NCBI GenBank assembly: GCA_023459055.1
Contig: JAEWVR010000009.1
Coordinates: 62,001 to 126,000 of the forward strand
Direction of reading: 5' to 3'
DNA: 64,000 nt
From: Fibrobacterota bacterium
Lineage (GTDB): Bacteria > Fibrobacterota > Chitinivibrionia > Chitinivibrionales > Chitinispirillaceae
Below the pieces are notes generated by a model, which was given only the letters and a program-made list of their open reading frames with translations, was not told the origin of the DNA and did no database searches. Positions 18,789 through 27,411 of this stretch are shown one piece after another. The first letter of the stretch is position 1, and each line of letters opens with the position of its first letter. The translations under genes were made by a program, and so were the position numbers.

Positions 18789-19679
18789 ATGAATATTTTG
18801 CAACGTTTATCAGAAATTCATGAGTTGCCTACTCTGCCCGAAGTTGCATTTCGGATAAGTGCCCTTATTAACTCCAATGAAGCAGACGTGTCAATGCTAT
18901 CCCGGATTATCGAACAGGATCCGGCACTGACAGCAAAAATTCTTAAGGTTGCAAACTCATCATTCTACGCTGCTCCGGCAAATAAAATCTCATCAATCAG
19001 ACTGGCTGTTACACGAATCGGTTTCAATGAAGTAGGCCATATTGCACTGGCAGTGTGCTTTGTCAGGAATTTTACAAGAAAATCCAACATTCTTGATTAT
19101 AAATTATTTTGGAAACACTCCCTTACTGCAGCATTTCTTACAAAAATGTGCGCGCAGTCCAGTGGTATAGAATTTACATCAAAGGATCACCACAACTTCT
19201 TCCTGATAGGCCTGTTGCATGATATAGGGATATTGATTTATGATCAGTTTTTCCACGACACGTTTGAAGAAATCATGAACTATGCATTAAAAAAAGAGAT
19301 TTCGTATCAGGAGGCGGAACGTGAGGTCGTTCCTCAGGAAACTCATGCGGTTGTTGGTAGTGCATTGCTTGAATTATGGAAACTTGATCTATCCGTCACA
19401 AGCAGTATCAGGCATCATCATACACCGGAAAAAGCACCTGAGCAATTCAGCGCAGCATCGATGGCCGCTTATTTAAGTGAGTACATTTTATGTAATTCGC
19501 ACCTTGGATCATTTGAGGGCTTGATTACAAACGGCAAAAAAGATATCCTTGATACATTACAGATGACACCTGATATGATGGCAGGGTTTCTGCGACTTGT
19601 TGAGTATGAGGTAGAAAAATCAGAACTTGTTCTGGCACTGGAATCCACAGGACCAGTGTTTCAGTTAAGGGGCGTTTAA
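18789..19679 (+). CDS. HDOD-domain signalling protein
   Basis: The 296-residue protein is a stand-alone HDOD domain (PF08668). It starts LSEIHELPTLPEVAFRI, continues with IIEQDPALTAKILKVANS, and has the HD-like LIGLLHDIGILIYDQF (~140). HDOD proteins act in two-component and regulatory signalling; most are not proven enzymes. The C-terminal ~90 residues are helical and unassigned. It is the first gene of a tightly spaced four-gene operon with CheX, CheY and a second HDOD gene (gaps of 17, 14 and 30 bp), suggesting a receiver-HDOD relay. RBS GTGGAG precedes the start. Confidence 0.85.
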   Translation: MNILQRLSEIHELPTLPEVAFRISALINSNEADVSMLSRIIEQDPALTAKILKVANSSFYAAPANKISSIRLAVTRIGFNEVGHIALAVCFVRNFTRKSNILDYKLFWKHSLTAAFLTKMCAQSSGIEFTSKDHHNFFLIGLLHDIGILIYDQFFHDTFEEIMNYALKKEISYQEAEREVVPQETHAVVGSALLELWKLDLSVTSSIRHHHTPEKAPEQFSAASMAAYLSEYILCNSHLGSFEGLITNGKKDILDTLQMTPDMMAGFLRLVEYEVEKSELVLALESTGPVFQLRGV

Positions 19680-19696
19680 ACGTAAGGTGGCAAAAA

Positions 19697-20155
19697 ATGG
19701 ATGTTTCGTACATCAATCCGTTTATTTCAGCAACGATCGAATGTTTTAAAAAGATGATCTTTACAGACGTGACTCCAATGAGTCCATCACTGAAAAATCA
19801 ACCCTTCCCTACATATGACATTTCGGGAGTTATCGGGTTGAGCGGTGAGGCACAGGGGTCGATTTCACTCAGTTTTCCTCAGGATGTTGCAATACGGGTT
19901 ATTTCCTCGATGTTAAGCGCACAGATCACTGATAAATCACCGGAATTAATTGATGGTATCGGAGAAATTGCAAATATTGTTGCCGGTAACGCAAAACGTG
20001 GATTGTCAAAATTCAATTTGTCAATTTCGCTACCCAATGTAATACTGGGACGAAACCATGTAATCGGAGGTCAGTCAGGTGTTCCAACGATCATTGTTCC
20101 ATTTACATCAAATTTGGGTTTTTTTTCAATGGAAGTAGCACTGAAAACAAAATAA
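19697..20155 (+). CDS. cheX: CheX-like CheY-P phosphatase
   Basis: The 152-residue protein fits the CheX/CheC fold. The key phosphatase signature is present as DGIGEIANIVAGNAK (Glu and Asn three residues apart, ~95-109), which in CheX positions water on the phospho-Asp of CheY. Two flanking sheets (GVIGLSGEAQGSISLSFP and VPTIIVPFTSNLGFFSMEV) match the dimerisation strands. It lies 14 bp upstream of a cheY-like gene, its likely substrate. RBS AAGGTGG. In this setting it probably resets the receiver rather than serving a canonical flagellar pathway, since no other che or fli genes are nearby. Confidence 0.85.
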   Translation: MDVSYINPFISATIECFKKMIFTDVTPMSPSLKNQPFPTYDISGVIGLSGEAQGSISLSFPQDVAIRVISSMLSAQITDKSPELIDGIGEIANIVAGNAKRGLSKFNLSISLPNVILGRNHVIGGQSGVPTIIVPFTSNLGFFSMEVALKTK

Positions 20156-20169
20156 CAGGAGATATACAG

Positions 20170-20526
20170 ATGAGAGTATTGTTAGTCGATGATTCAGTTA
20201 CAATGAGACGTATTCAAAAAACGCAGATTAACTCACTTGGTATTACTGATGTTATTGAAGCTGGTGATGGTGAGGAGGCATACAGAAAACTCAATGAGAA
20301 TATGCCGATAGATCTTATCATGCTTGATTGGAATATGCCGGTTATGGACGGCATTACACTGCTTAGAAAAGTACGTGCCGAAAACAAATTTCAGGCTGTC
20401 AAGATTATCATGTGCACATCGGAATCCGAGAAAACAAAGGTTGTTGATGCTCTCAAATCAGGGGCTAATAACTATCTTGTGAAGCCATTTACACCTGAAG
20501 CATTAAAAGAAAAACTCGGTATCTGA
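20170..20526 (+). CDS. CheY-like single-domain response regulator
   Basis: The 118-residue protein is a complete receiver: acidic pair in LLVDDSVTMRR, phospho-acceptor Asp in LIMLDWNMP, Thr in IIMCTSESE and Lys in YLVKPFTPE. There is no output domain, so it signals by protein contact. RBS CAGGAG. Its neighbours, a CheX phosphatase and two HDOD proteins, suggest a phospho-relay that controls HDOD output. Confidence 0.92.
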   Translation: MRVLLVDDSVTMRRIQKTQINSLGITDVIEAGDGEEAYRKLNENMPIDLIMLDWNMPVMDGITLLRKVRAENKFQAVKIIMCTSESEKTKVVDALKSGANNYLVKPFTPEALKEKLGI

Positions 20527-20556
20527 TACTATTTTAAAGAAATCGGGTAAAATCCC

Positions 20557-22326
20557 ATGTTAACACTGATGTTGTCAGATTCAAATGCCCACGAGTATCA
20601 GGTTCTGGAAACAGTCTTTACACAACATCAATTCGCAGTTATCAGGTTTAGCCCATCATACCAGTTTTATGTAAAACTGCTTCAATACTCTCCTGATATC
20701 ATTATTATGGAGATGCCTCCTGTTTGTAAAGATCATCTCCATTTTATCGAGCTGACACGAAAGCATAAGAAACTTGCAGCAATTCCAATTATAGGGTTTG
20801 GTGATAGTATTGATATAATGGTGTATAACTATTATCGTAAGATTGGTGTCAATTCATATATTGTCAGGCCGCTCAAATTTTCCGTTCTTACAGAACGCAT
20901 CGAAATGAATCTTCACAAAAAGGTGATATTTGAGAAAAAACACACAATTGCTCCATTACAGGATGACTTAACATATCTTTTCGACCCAGATGTACTTCCT
21001 CTTAAAAAAATTGAATACATTACGGACAGAATATCAAAGTTGCTTGCATTCCCTTTTACTGCAACGAAAGTTATGAGTCTCTCAAATAGCGATACATCCG
21101 GTGCAAAACAGCTTGCACAGGTTATTAATGCAGATCCCACAATCAGCGCGCAGATACTAAAAGTCGCCAATTCAGTTTTTTTTGTAAGCCTTAACAGAAG
21201 AATTAATTCTATTCATGATGCAATTGTGAGAATCGGTTTCAGCGAAACAAAAAGGATTGTTTCAAGTATGGCAATTATGAACATGTTCGACAGAAAACTG
21301 CACAACGCAGGATTTGACAGAACCGAATTCTGGTATCACTCCATAGCATCCGCAATCGTTTCCGAACGTATTGCACGCAGAGGATCATTTGTCAACCCCG
21401 ATGAGGCATTTCTCAGTGGCCTGCTTCATGATCTGGGAATTCTGCTTTTTGATGAATACTTTCCCCAGGTTTTGTGTAAATTGCTTGAATCAACTACTGA
21501 TAATGCCACAAGTTTTATTGCTGAGGAAAAGTCCATGATGTCAATTACCCATATCGATGTTACATCAACCCTTTTTGAAAAGTGGAAACTACCAGCAAAT
21601 ATCACAAAAAGTATTACCAAAAAAGAAAAATTCAGGACATTTTCACGTGATATGGTTGAGGAAAGTCAGATCGCAGTTTGCATCGGTATGGGAGAAACGC
21701 TTACTAAAACGCTATTTATTGGCAAAGAATGCGATCAGGTTGTTGAACCAATAGACAACGATATTTTTTCGAATACAAGTCTGCCTGGTGGTTTCAATGA
21801 ATCATTTATCAAAGAAATTGATAATGATATTCTCTTCTATCAACAATTTTTAAAACTTGAAAAAAATGTCTCTGATGATGGCGTGCAGAATATCAATTCA
21901 CTCAAAGTTGCACTTTTGAATCTTTCGAAGGATCTGTTTGTTCCACCAGCGGTATATCTTCGAAGAGAAGGTGCGACAGTAGTGGATTTCTCAACCTTAG
22001 AGATTGAAACACTGAGCGGTCAGTTTGATCTGCTGCTGATCTGGTGCGAAACCGAATATTCTTATGAAGTAAACGTTATTACATCAATACCGCGACGTGT
22101 TAATGACGCCCTGAGTGGTATTTCAACGAGCACTCTCCCGGTAATACTTATCACAAGTCAATCATCACCAAATGCGACAATTGAACACGAGCATGTTAGC
22201 CTGCTCCCCCACTCAATGGATATGAGGAAATTCGACAAGGCACTTTCCGAAGTGTTAAGCGGAGGAGCGTATAATTACTTTAAGGAATACAATACTAATT
22301 TGACAAAAGAAAAATTTATATCCTGA
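20557..22326 (+). CDS. HDOD protein flanked by two degenerate receiver-like domains
   Basis: The 589-residue protein begins with a receiver-like fold (~1-125) in which the phospho-acceptor position is Glu (IIIMEMPP) and the conserved Lys is Arg (IVRPL). The central HDOD domain (~150-360) has ISKLLAFPFTATKVMSLS, INADPTISAQILKVANS and LSGLLHDLGILLFDEYF. The last ~150 residues again look receiver-like (FDLLLIWCETE, TLPVILITSQSS, SLLPHSM) without an acceptor Asp. Phosphorylation-independent pseudo-receivers are plausible docking modules. Last gene of the HDOD-CheX-CheY operon. Confidence 0.8.
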   Translation: MLTLMLSDSNAHEYQVLETVFTQHQFAVIRFSPSYQFYVKLLQYSPDIIIMEMPPVCKDHLHFIELTRKHKKLAAIPIIGFGDSIDIMVYNYYRKIGVNSYIVRPLKFSVLTERIEMNLHKKVIFEKKHTIAPLQDDLTYLFDPDVLPLKKIEYITDRISKLLAFPFTATKVMSLSNSDTSGAKQLAQVINADPTISAQILKVANSVFFVSLNRRINSIHDAIVRIGFSETKRIVSSMAIMNMFDRKLHNAGFDRTEFWYHSIASAIVSERIARRGSFVNPDEAFLSGLLHDLGILLFDEYFPQVLCKLLESTTDNATSFIAEEKSMMSITHIDVTSTLFEKWKLPANITKSITKKEKFRTFSRDMVEESQIAVCIGMGETLTKTLFIGKECDQVVEPIDNDIFSNTSLPGGFNESFIKEIDNDILFYQQFLKLEKNVSDDGVQNINSLKVALLNLSKDLFVPPAVYLRREGATVVDFSTLEIETLSGQFDLLLIWCETEYSYEVNVITSIPRRVNDALSGISTSTLPVILITSQSSPNATIEHEHVSLLPHSMDMRKFDKALSEVLSGGAYNYFKEYNTNLTKEKFIS

Positions 22327-22367
22327 ATAATTCATGTTTTTATTTTTAAATACCTGGTTAAGTTTCT

Positions 22368-22440
22368 GAGCCCTGACTGTAAAGCAGTGGGTTCTCGTTT
22401 GCGTATGAAAAGAATGCCCTCCCTTACGGTCTGGCCTCAG
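22368..22440. repeat. Dispersed 73-bp repeat, copy 1
   Basis: Shares most positions with 52762-52835: GACTGTWAAG, a GGGTTC core, GAAAAGA, then CCTCCCTTRCGRTC and GGCC near the right end. No gene content. It sits between the HDOD operon and a convergent gene and may help terminate. Confidence 0.55.
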
Positions 22441-22470
22441 AATGAACAATTTACTTGTTTTTAGGTGCAT

Positions 22471-22923
22471 TCATTCTATCGAAAGCTTGAAAATCGCTTT
22501 TAACACTTCCGAATCCTCATCACATCCTAATGGTGCGTGAGCATCTGATGGTAAAAAAATAGCAAAGGTACCTGATGGAACAGCGAAACGACACTGCGGT
22601 GTATCAGCAAAAAATTGTATATCTTTTTGTGCATTAAAAGGCCCGTCATCATGAAGGTATTCGTTGAGCGGACTCCAGCCGATTATGTCGGTTCCATATA
22701 AAACACACTGAATATCAATATAGCGCCGATGTACTTCAAGCTTTAATTTATTACCCTTGCCTTTATTCATCCCCAGGGAGAGATATACCTTGTCACCATC
22801 AAGCTCATAACGTCCATGAGGTGTGATGAGAAGGTCGTGTGATGCAAGATACCTGCAAACTGTATCAATACCTTTATGGAGTGGTTCGTATAACCGTAGA
22901 CGCTCAATCAGGTCGAATATCAT
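22471..22923 (-). CDS. YhcH/YjgK/YiaL family protein
   Basis: The 150-residue protein matches the DUF386 cupin-like family (EbgC, YhcH): KVYLSLGMNKGKGNKLKLEVHRRYIDIQCVLYG contains the conserved E-x-H-R-x-Y-ID-Q signature, followed by DTPQCRFAVPSGTFAIFLPSDAHAP with late metal-binding residues. Family members are linked to sialic-acid or sugar metabolism, possibly as anomerases, but function is not settled. Its ATG overlaps the stop of the upstream cheY-like gene by 4 bp (ATGA), so the two are translationally coupled. Confidence 0.85.
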   Translation of the reverse strand: MIFDLIERLRLYEPLHKGIDTVCRYLASHDLLITPHGRYELDGDKVYLSLGMNKGKGNKLKLEVHRRYIDIQCVLYGTDIIGWSPLNEYLHDDGPFNAQKDIQFFADTPQCRFAVPSGTFAIFLPSDAHAPLGCDEDSEVLKAIFKLSIE

Positions 22924-23324
22924 CTCTTTTCTCCGCCTTTTTCTGCATTGTCAGCCTGAAGTTTTTCTTCAACTTCTTTCAACTTGGCCATCACGATTTC
23001 CTTGCTGACAGGTTTTAAAATGTACCCCTGAATCCCGGTTTTTAGTGCTTTGAGTATCGCAGCTCTGTCATGTATTGACGTAATCATGATTACCGGGATA
23101 TTTTTTGTTGATGGTGTTGTTTTCAGATGCTTTACAAAGTCAAGTCCTGACATTTTTGGAAGGTTCCAGTCTGTCAGGATGACATCAAATTTGCTGTTAA
23201 ACGCGAGCGGAATCGCCTCTTCTGCGTTATCCACCGCAATAAAATCAGTATACCCTATCTCACGAAGCATTTTAACCATCAACATTCTCATTGTACTGGA
23301 GTCATCAATCAGTAATATTTTCAT
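22920..23324 (-). CDS. CheY-like response regulator
   Basis: The 134-residue receiver has all key residues: LLIDDSSTMRM, acceptor Asp in VILTDWNLPKMSG, Thr in VIMITSIHD and Lys in YILKPVSKE. A charged ~15-residue helix follows. It is not the product of the nearby 20170 gene; the two share the WN(L/M)P motif and are probably paralogues. It is coupled to a downstream YhcH-family gene by an ATGA overlap, an unusual partnership. Confidence 0.9.
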   Translation of the reverse strand: MKILLIDDSSTMRMLMVKMLREIGYTDFIAVDNAEEAIPLAFNSKFDVILTDWNLPKMSGLDFVKHLKTTPSTKNIPVIMITSIHDRAAILKALKTGIQGYILKPVSKEIVMAKLKEVEEKLQADNAEKGGEKR

Positions 23325-23488
23325 GCGTTAAATCCATCAGTGTTTTCTCGTTTTCTGCATTACCCAACGTTGATTTGAGTAACAGGTCGCGACCTGTTAC
23401 TATACAAAAATTATATAACATTATAATCTATGTTTCAATTTATTACTGGTTAATGTGATGTTTTAACACAATCCGGTTATCTGCTGTT

Positions 23489-25378
23489 TTATTGGTTTCC
23501 GGTAGGGACACGTCGACCGGCAACCGCATTTTCCAGCATTGCAATTTTCTCAACTACCTGCCTGAAAACCTCTGTTACATTTTTTATTTCTGATTCCTTG
23601 TTCCTCATTCTCCATAACGATTTAAAGCCACTTGTCAGATCAACTGCATCCTTTATCAGCGCTGATGCATCAGGTATAGTATCACATGGTTGATTATATT
23701 CGCGGCATTTCTTATAAAAGAGCAGCTCAAGCGTCCACCTGACAGCATCACAGGACCAGACCATTTCCCGATATGAAACCGATACTGTGTCATTTGTAGA
23801 TTGTGTATATCTGCCAATATCACGACGGATTGCATGTGCTTTTTGTATGCTATCAAGTAACACTGCGAAATCAAGTTCTTTTACCTTTTCCTCCTTGTTC
23901 CACAGACACTGAAGCCCGTTAACCCATCCGTATATATTACCAAAATGGTAAAAATTGCAAAGACTGCCAAGCTCACGGACTCTTGATATTATCGTACCTG
24001 TGAAATCGTTCCACTCCAGCGATGACACTGCGGCATCGAATTTGACATCAGATTCATACGACGCACTATTCCACGCAAGTGATGCCCCCAGAATCAATCC
24101 ATGAAACGAATTTGAAAGAAAATTGACATGACCGCAATCACCCCAGTCGGTATTTAATACCCCGAGTGCATTGTACTTCTTTGCAAATGACACCATTTTA
24201 CGAATATTGTGTGTTGCTGCAGTAATATCATTTGCAAACCTGCTCCATCCACTTACGCCTGGACAGACATACAACGGTACTCCAGCTTTGGCAAAGGTTG
24301 CTGTCGTATCCTCGGTAACATCTGCGGCGTATCCCCAGTTCAGGTAGATGGTATCTTTTGGAATTTCCTGTATCAATTCCGGGTGATGCACAACGATATC
24401 ACCCCAGAACATTGGTGTCTTTCCCCTCGATTTGACATGTGCGATTATTTTATTCAAAAAATCAACATACAACCTGCCGTTGCCATACTCTGATGCATAC
24501 TCTGCATTTTTTCCTTTGCCAAGATCAAATGTTTCATCACAGCAGATATTGAAATATTTCGATGAAAACAGAGGCAGATATTCATCAATCATCGACTTGA
24601 CCAGCAGCAAACTCCCGTCATCAAGAGGATTAATCGTATAGTGTGCCATTCTGTCCCAGAGATCATACTTCTTCTCAGATCCCCGTACATCCAGTTCGTT
24701 AAGATGTTCAAGACGCTTTACACGTAACAATTCATACAGATGACCGAATGTTGCCATTGAGGGAACAAGATCGATATGCCGCTTTTTACAGTAGGTATCA
24801 AGCTCAAGGATTTCATCAGCGGTGATCGGATCCTTCTCCATCCAGAGCTCGGGAACGCTTCTGAATGCAAACGAATGTTCGACATACAACTGAAGCTGGT
24901 TAATCTTATAGTGCGCACATTTGTCAACAAGTAGTTTTAGGGTGTCAAGCGTTGGAACCTTACCACGGGTGATATCATGGTAAAATCCCCGATGTGCAAA
25001 ATCAGGCTGATCCTCTATTTCAAAAAAGGGAATCTCGTTTTTGTACTGATGTACAATCTGCAGAAGTGTCTGGGCTGCGTAGAATGATGCCCGTGATGAA
25101 TCACCATCAATTAAAATACATTCCGGTGAACTGGTGATCGAATACCGCTCACTAACACTCTGCTGTCCGGAAACGATCCTTATCACCCTTCCAGAGGTGT
25201 TTAATGAATGTGTCAATTCAACCGGACACATGAGCTGTGTGCTTATTTTTTGAGACAACAACCGCGCGGTCTCTCTGTCTTCACTGCAGTCAGACATAAC
25301 CTGGATACCAACACCCGAATCAATTTTGAAATGTCCGTCAAAGAGATTAATTTTCTTAACCATCGGCAAAAGCTGCAT
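23489..25378 (-). CDS. GH20 beta-N-acetylhexosaminidase-like enzyme
   Basis: The 629-residue protein has a GH20b-like N-terminal domain (~1-125, with ERYSITSSPECILIDGDS) and a GH20 barrel from ~130 (FAHRGFYHDITRGKVPTLD). The catalytic Asp-Glu pair lies in FNICCDETFDLGKG (~278), and later barrel strands include TPMFWGDIVVHHPE and YLNWGYAADV. There is no signal peptide, so it probably acts on imported amino-sugar oligosaccharides in the cytoplasm. RBS AAGGTC precedes the ATG. The ~130 C-terminal residues are helical and hold no recognised domain. Compare the exported GH20-like protein at 4818. Confidence 0.82.
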   Translation of the reverse strand: MQLLPMVKKINLFDGHFKIDSGVGIQVMSDCSEDRETARLLSQKISTQLMCPVELTHSLNTSGRVIRIVSGQQSVSERYSITSSPECILIDGDSSRASFYAAQTLLQIVHQYKNEIPFFEIEDQPDFAHRGFYHDITRGKVPTLDTLKLLVDKCAHYKINQLQLYVEHSFAFRSVPELWMEKDPITADEILELDTYCKKRHIDLVPSMATFGHLYELLRVKRLEHLNELDVRGSEKKYDLWDRMAHYTINPLDDGSLLLVKSMIDEYLPLFSSKYFNICCDETFDLGKGKNAEYASEYGNGRLYVDFLNKIIAHVKSRGKTPMFWGDIVVHHPELIQEIPKDTIYLNWGYAADVTEDTTATFAKAGVPLYVCPGVSGWSRFANDITAATHNIRKMVSFAKKYNALGVLNTDWGDCGHVNFLSNSFHGLILGASLAWNSASYESDVKFDAAVSSLEWNDFTGTIISRVRELGSLCNFYHFGNIYGWVNGLQCLWNKEEKVKELDFAVLLDSIQKAHAIRRDIGRYTQSTNDTVSVSYREMVWSCDAVRWTLELLFYKKCREYNQPCDTIPDASALIKDAVDLTSGFKSLWRMRNKESEIKNVTEVFRQVVEKIAMLENAVAGRRVPTGNQ

Positions 25379-25513
25379 AATGAGACCTTTCTATTTAAAA
25401 TGCGATCATCCGAATACCAGCAGATCAGGCTTTTAATACAGGATCTGTACAGCGAAGTATTATTTGTAAAAGAATGCAACAAAGAACTATTTACACCATC
25501 ATCTCTTTGAATT

Positions 25514-27202
25514 TTAACTTGATACCCATCTTTCTACAACATCAATTATTGCATTAATCGCGAATGGTTTGGATACAAAATCATTCATTCCTGCATTCCG
25601 GCACTCTTCACGGTCAGAGTTCATTGCACTGGCGGTCATTGCGATAATGGGAATGGATGGATTCAGCGCTGTCGATGTGAGACTTCTTATTAATCTGGTT
25701 GCTTCGATTCCATCCATCTCCGGCATATGAATATCCATGAAAACGAGATTGTATTTTTTCTGTTCCAGTGCCCCGATAGCTTCGATTCCATTTGAAACAA
25801 TATCAACTGTAATGCCGATCTTTTCAAAAATCTTTTTTGATACATATTGGTTAATAAGATTGTCTTCAACAAGAAGAATCGTGATCGGTTCATTAAATTG
25901 TTGGATTATGGACTGTTTGTTCGATTGTCTGGCACTATGTGCAGATGGTAGATTTTGTGTAGCTGTTTTCTTGAATACAACATTAAAACTGAAGGTAGAT
26001 CCAACTCCTTCGGTACTGACAACATCAATTGACCCGTTCATCAAAGTGACAAGACGCTTCGATATTGCCAATCCCAGGCCGGTACCACCGAATTTTCTTG
26101 TATTTGATGGGTCAAGTTGTTGAAAATTATTAAAAAGCAAACTTAACTTTTCTTTTGAAATCCCAACACCTGTATCTCGAACTTCAAAATAAAAAGTACA
26201 ATTGTCCGAAGTTTCTTTTTGTAGAGAAACCGATACTGTCACCGAACCATTTGATGTAAACTTGATTGCGTTACCAATCAGGTTGAACAATATTTGACGA
26301 AGTCGTACAGGATCACCTTTTACTATCGTTTTGTCGGGCTGACTATTATTGACAGATATAAAAAGTCCCTTTTCTCTTGCTTTGGGATTAAGCATATTGA
26401 CAACATCATTAACAGATGCACGAATATCAAAATCAACTTCTTCAAGATCGAGCTTATTCGCTTCTATTTTAGAGAAATCAAGAATATCATTAACAATAGT
26501 CAGGAGATCCTGACTGCTTTTCTGTATGATATCCAGGCCAAACCGCTGTTCTTCTGACAAATTCGAATTAAACAGCAAATCTGTAATCCCGATAATACCA
26601 TTCAATGGCGTCCTTATTTCATGGCTCATGTTAGCAAGAAATTGACTTTTTGCAATGTCTGCAGAATGAGCCTTCACAGCCATCTCTTTAGCATGTGTAA
26701 TTGCCTGCTGAAGCTGTTCATTGGTGTTTTTTAAAGTTTCTGCTGCAATTTTACGTTCTGTAATATCGTGGAAAATGTAAAGTCTTCCAAAGTTCTCACC
26801 ATCAGTACTAAGCACTGGCGCTGAATATCTCTCAAGAATAGTTCCATTAGTAAGTTCAAGCTCATCCATAGTAGTCTCATATGGATGATCCTTTTGATAC
26901 TCAATCTCCTGAAGAAATTTTTCTGGATTTTTGGTCATATGCACCACATGTTGCACTTGTCTCATTCCGTCGGGATCGTCGAGAACACATTGAGGAATCT
27001 GCCACAATTCTACAGCACGTCTGTTCTGAATTACTTTCTGACCATAATTATCAACAACAGTAATACCATCAATTGATGAGTTAAAAAGTGCTTCAAGAAG
27101 TGCATTCTTCTGACGAAGAATCGCTAACGTTAATTCATTATCTGCATCTGACGAAAAGTGAGTCATCATTTTTTTATTATCAAGCGGCATAAGTTTTTCC
27201 AT
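25514..27202 (-). CDS. PAS hybrid sensor histidine kinase
   Basis: The 562-residue cytoplasmic kinase has a PAS domain with PAC tail (~28-150), then HisKA with the His in FLANMSHEIRTPLNG (~191). The ATPase domain shows N, G1 and G2 boxes (NLIGNAIKFT, DTGVGIS, GTGLGLAIS). A C-terminal receiver (~435-560) has LLVEDNLINQ, FMDIHMPEMDG, AMTAS and VSKPFA. No membrane segment is present, so it senses an internal cue. A downstream phosphotransfer partner is not in view. The start has no strong RBS. Confidence 0.92.
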   Translation of the reverse strand: MEKLMPLDNKKMMTHFSSDADNELTLAILRQKNALLEALFNSSIDGITVVDNYGQKVIQNRRAVELWQIPQCVLDDPDGMRQVQHVVHMTKNPEKFLQEIEYQKDHPYETTMDELELTNGTILERYSAPVLSTDGENFGRLYIFHDITERKIAAETLKNTNEQLQQAITHAKEMAVKAHSADIAKSQFLANMSHEIRTPLNGIIGITDLLFNSNLSEEQRFGLDIIQKSSQDLLTIVNDILDFSKIEANKLDLEEVDFDIRASVNDVVNMLNPKAREKGLFISVNNSQPDKTIVKGDPVRLRQILFNLIGNAIKFTSNGSVTVSVSLQKETSDNCTFYFEVRDTGVGISKEKLSLLFNNFQQLDPSNTRKFGGTGLGLAISKRLVTLMNGSIDVVSTEGVGSTFSFNVVFKKTATQNLPSAHSARQSNKQSIIQQFNEPITILLVEDNLINQYVSKKIFEKIGITVDIVSNGIEAIGALEQKKYNLVFMDIHMPEMDGIEATRLIRSLTSTALNPSIPIIAMTASAMNSDREECRNAGMNDFVSKPFAINAIIDVVERWVSS

Positions 27203-27411
27203 GTGTGTGGTGAAAATTTAGTCCCTATTGTCCAGTAAAATATATAATACTTATAACAAGTCCTACTGATTAAAATGTTTTACCGGCACGATTCTTAACG
27301 AAATACCGGTTTATCGTTTTATACCAATTTCAGGCTGTACTTTTTTTAGTGGAATTTTCCATGTATATTCGATATGATTTCGACAGTAAGAGAAAAAATG
27401 AAGGGATAACC

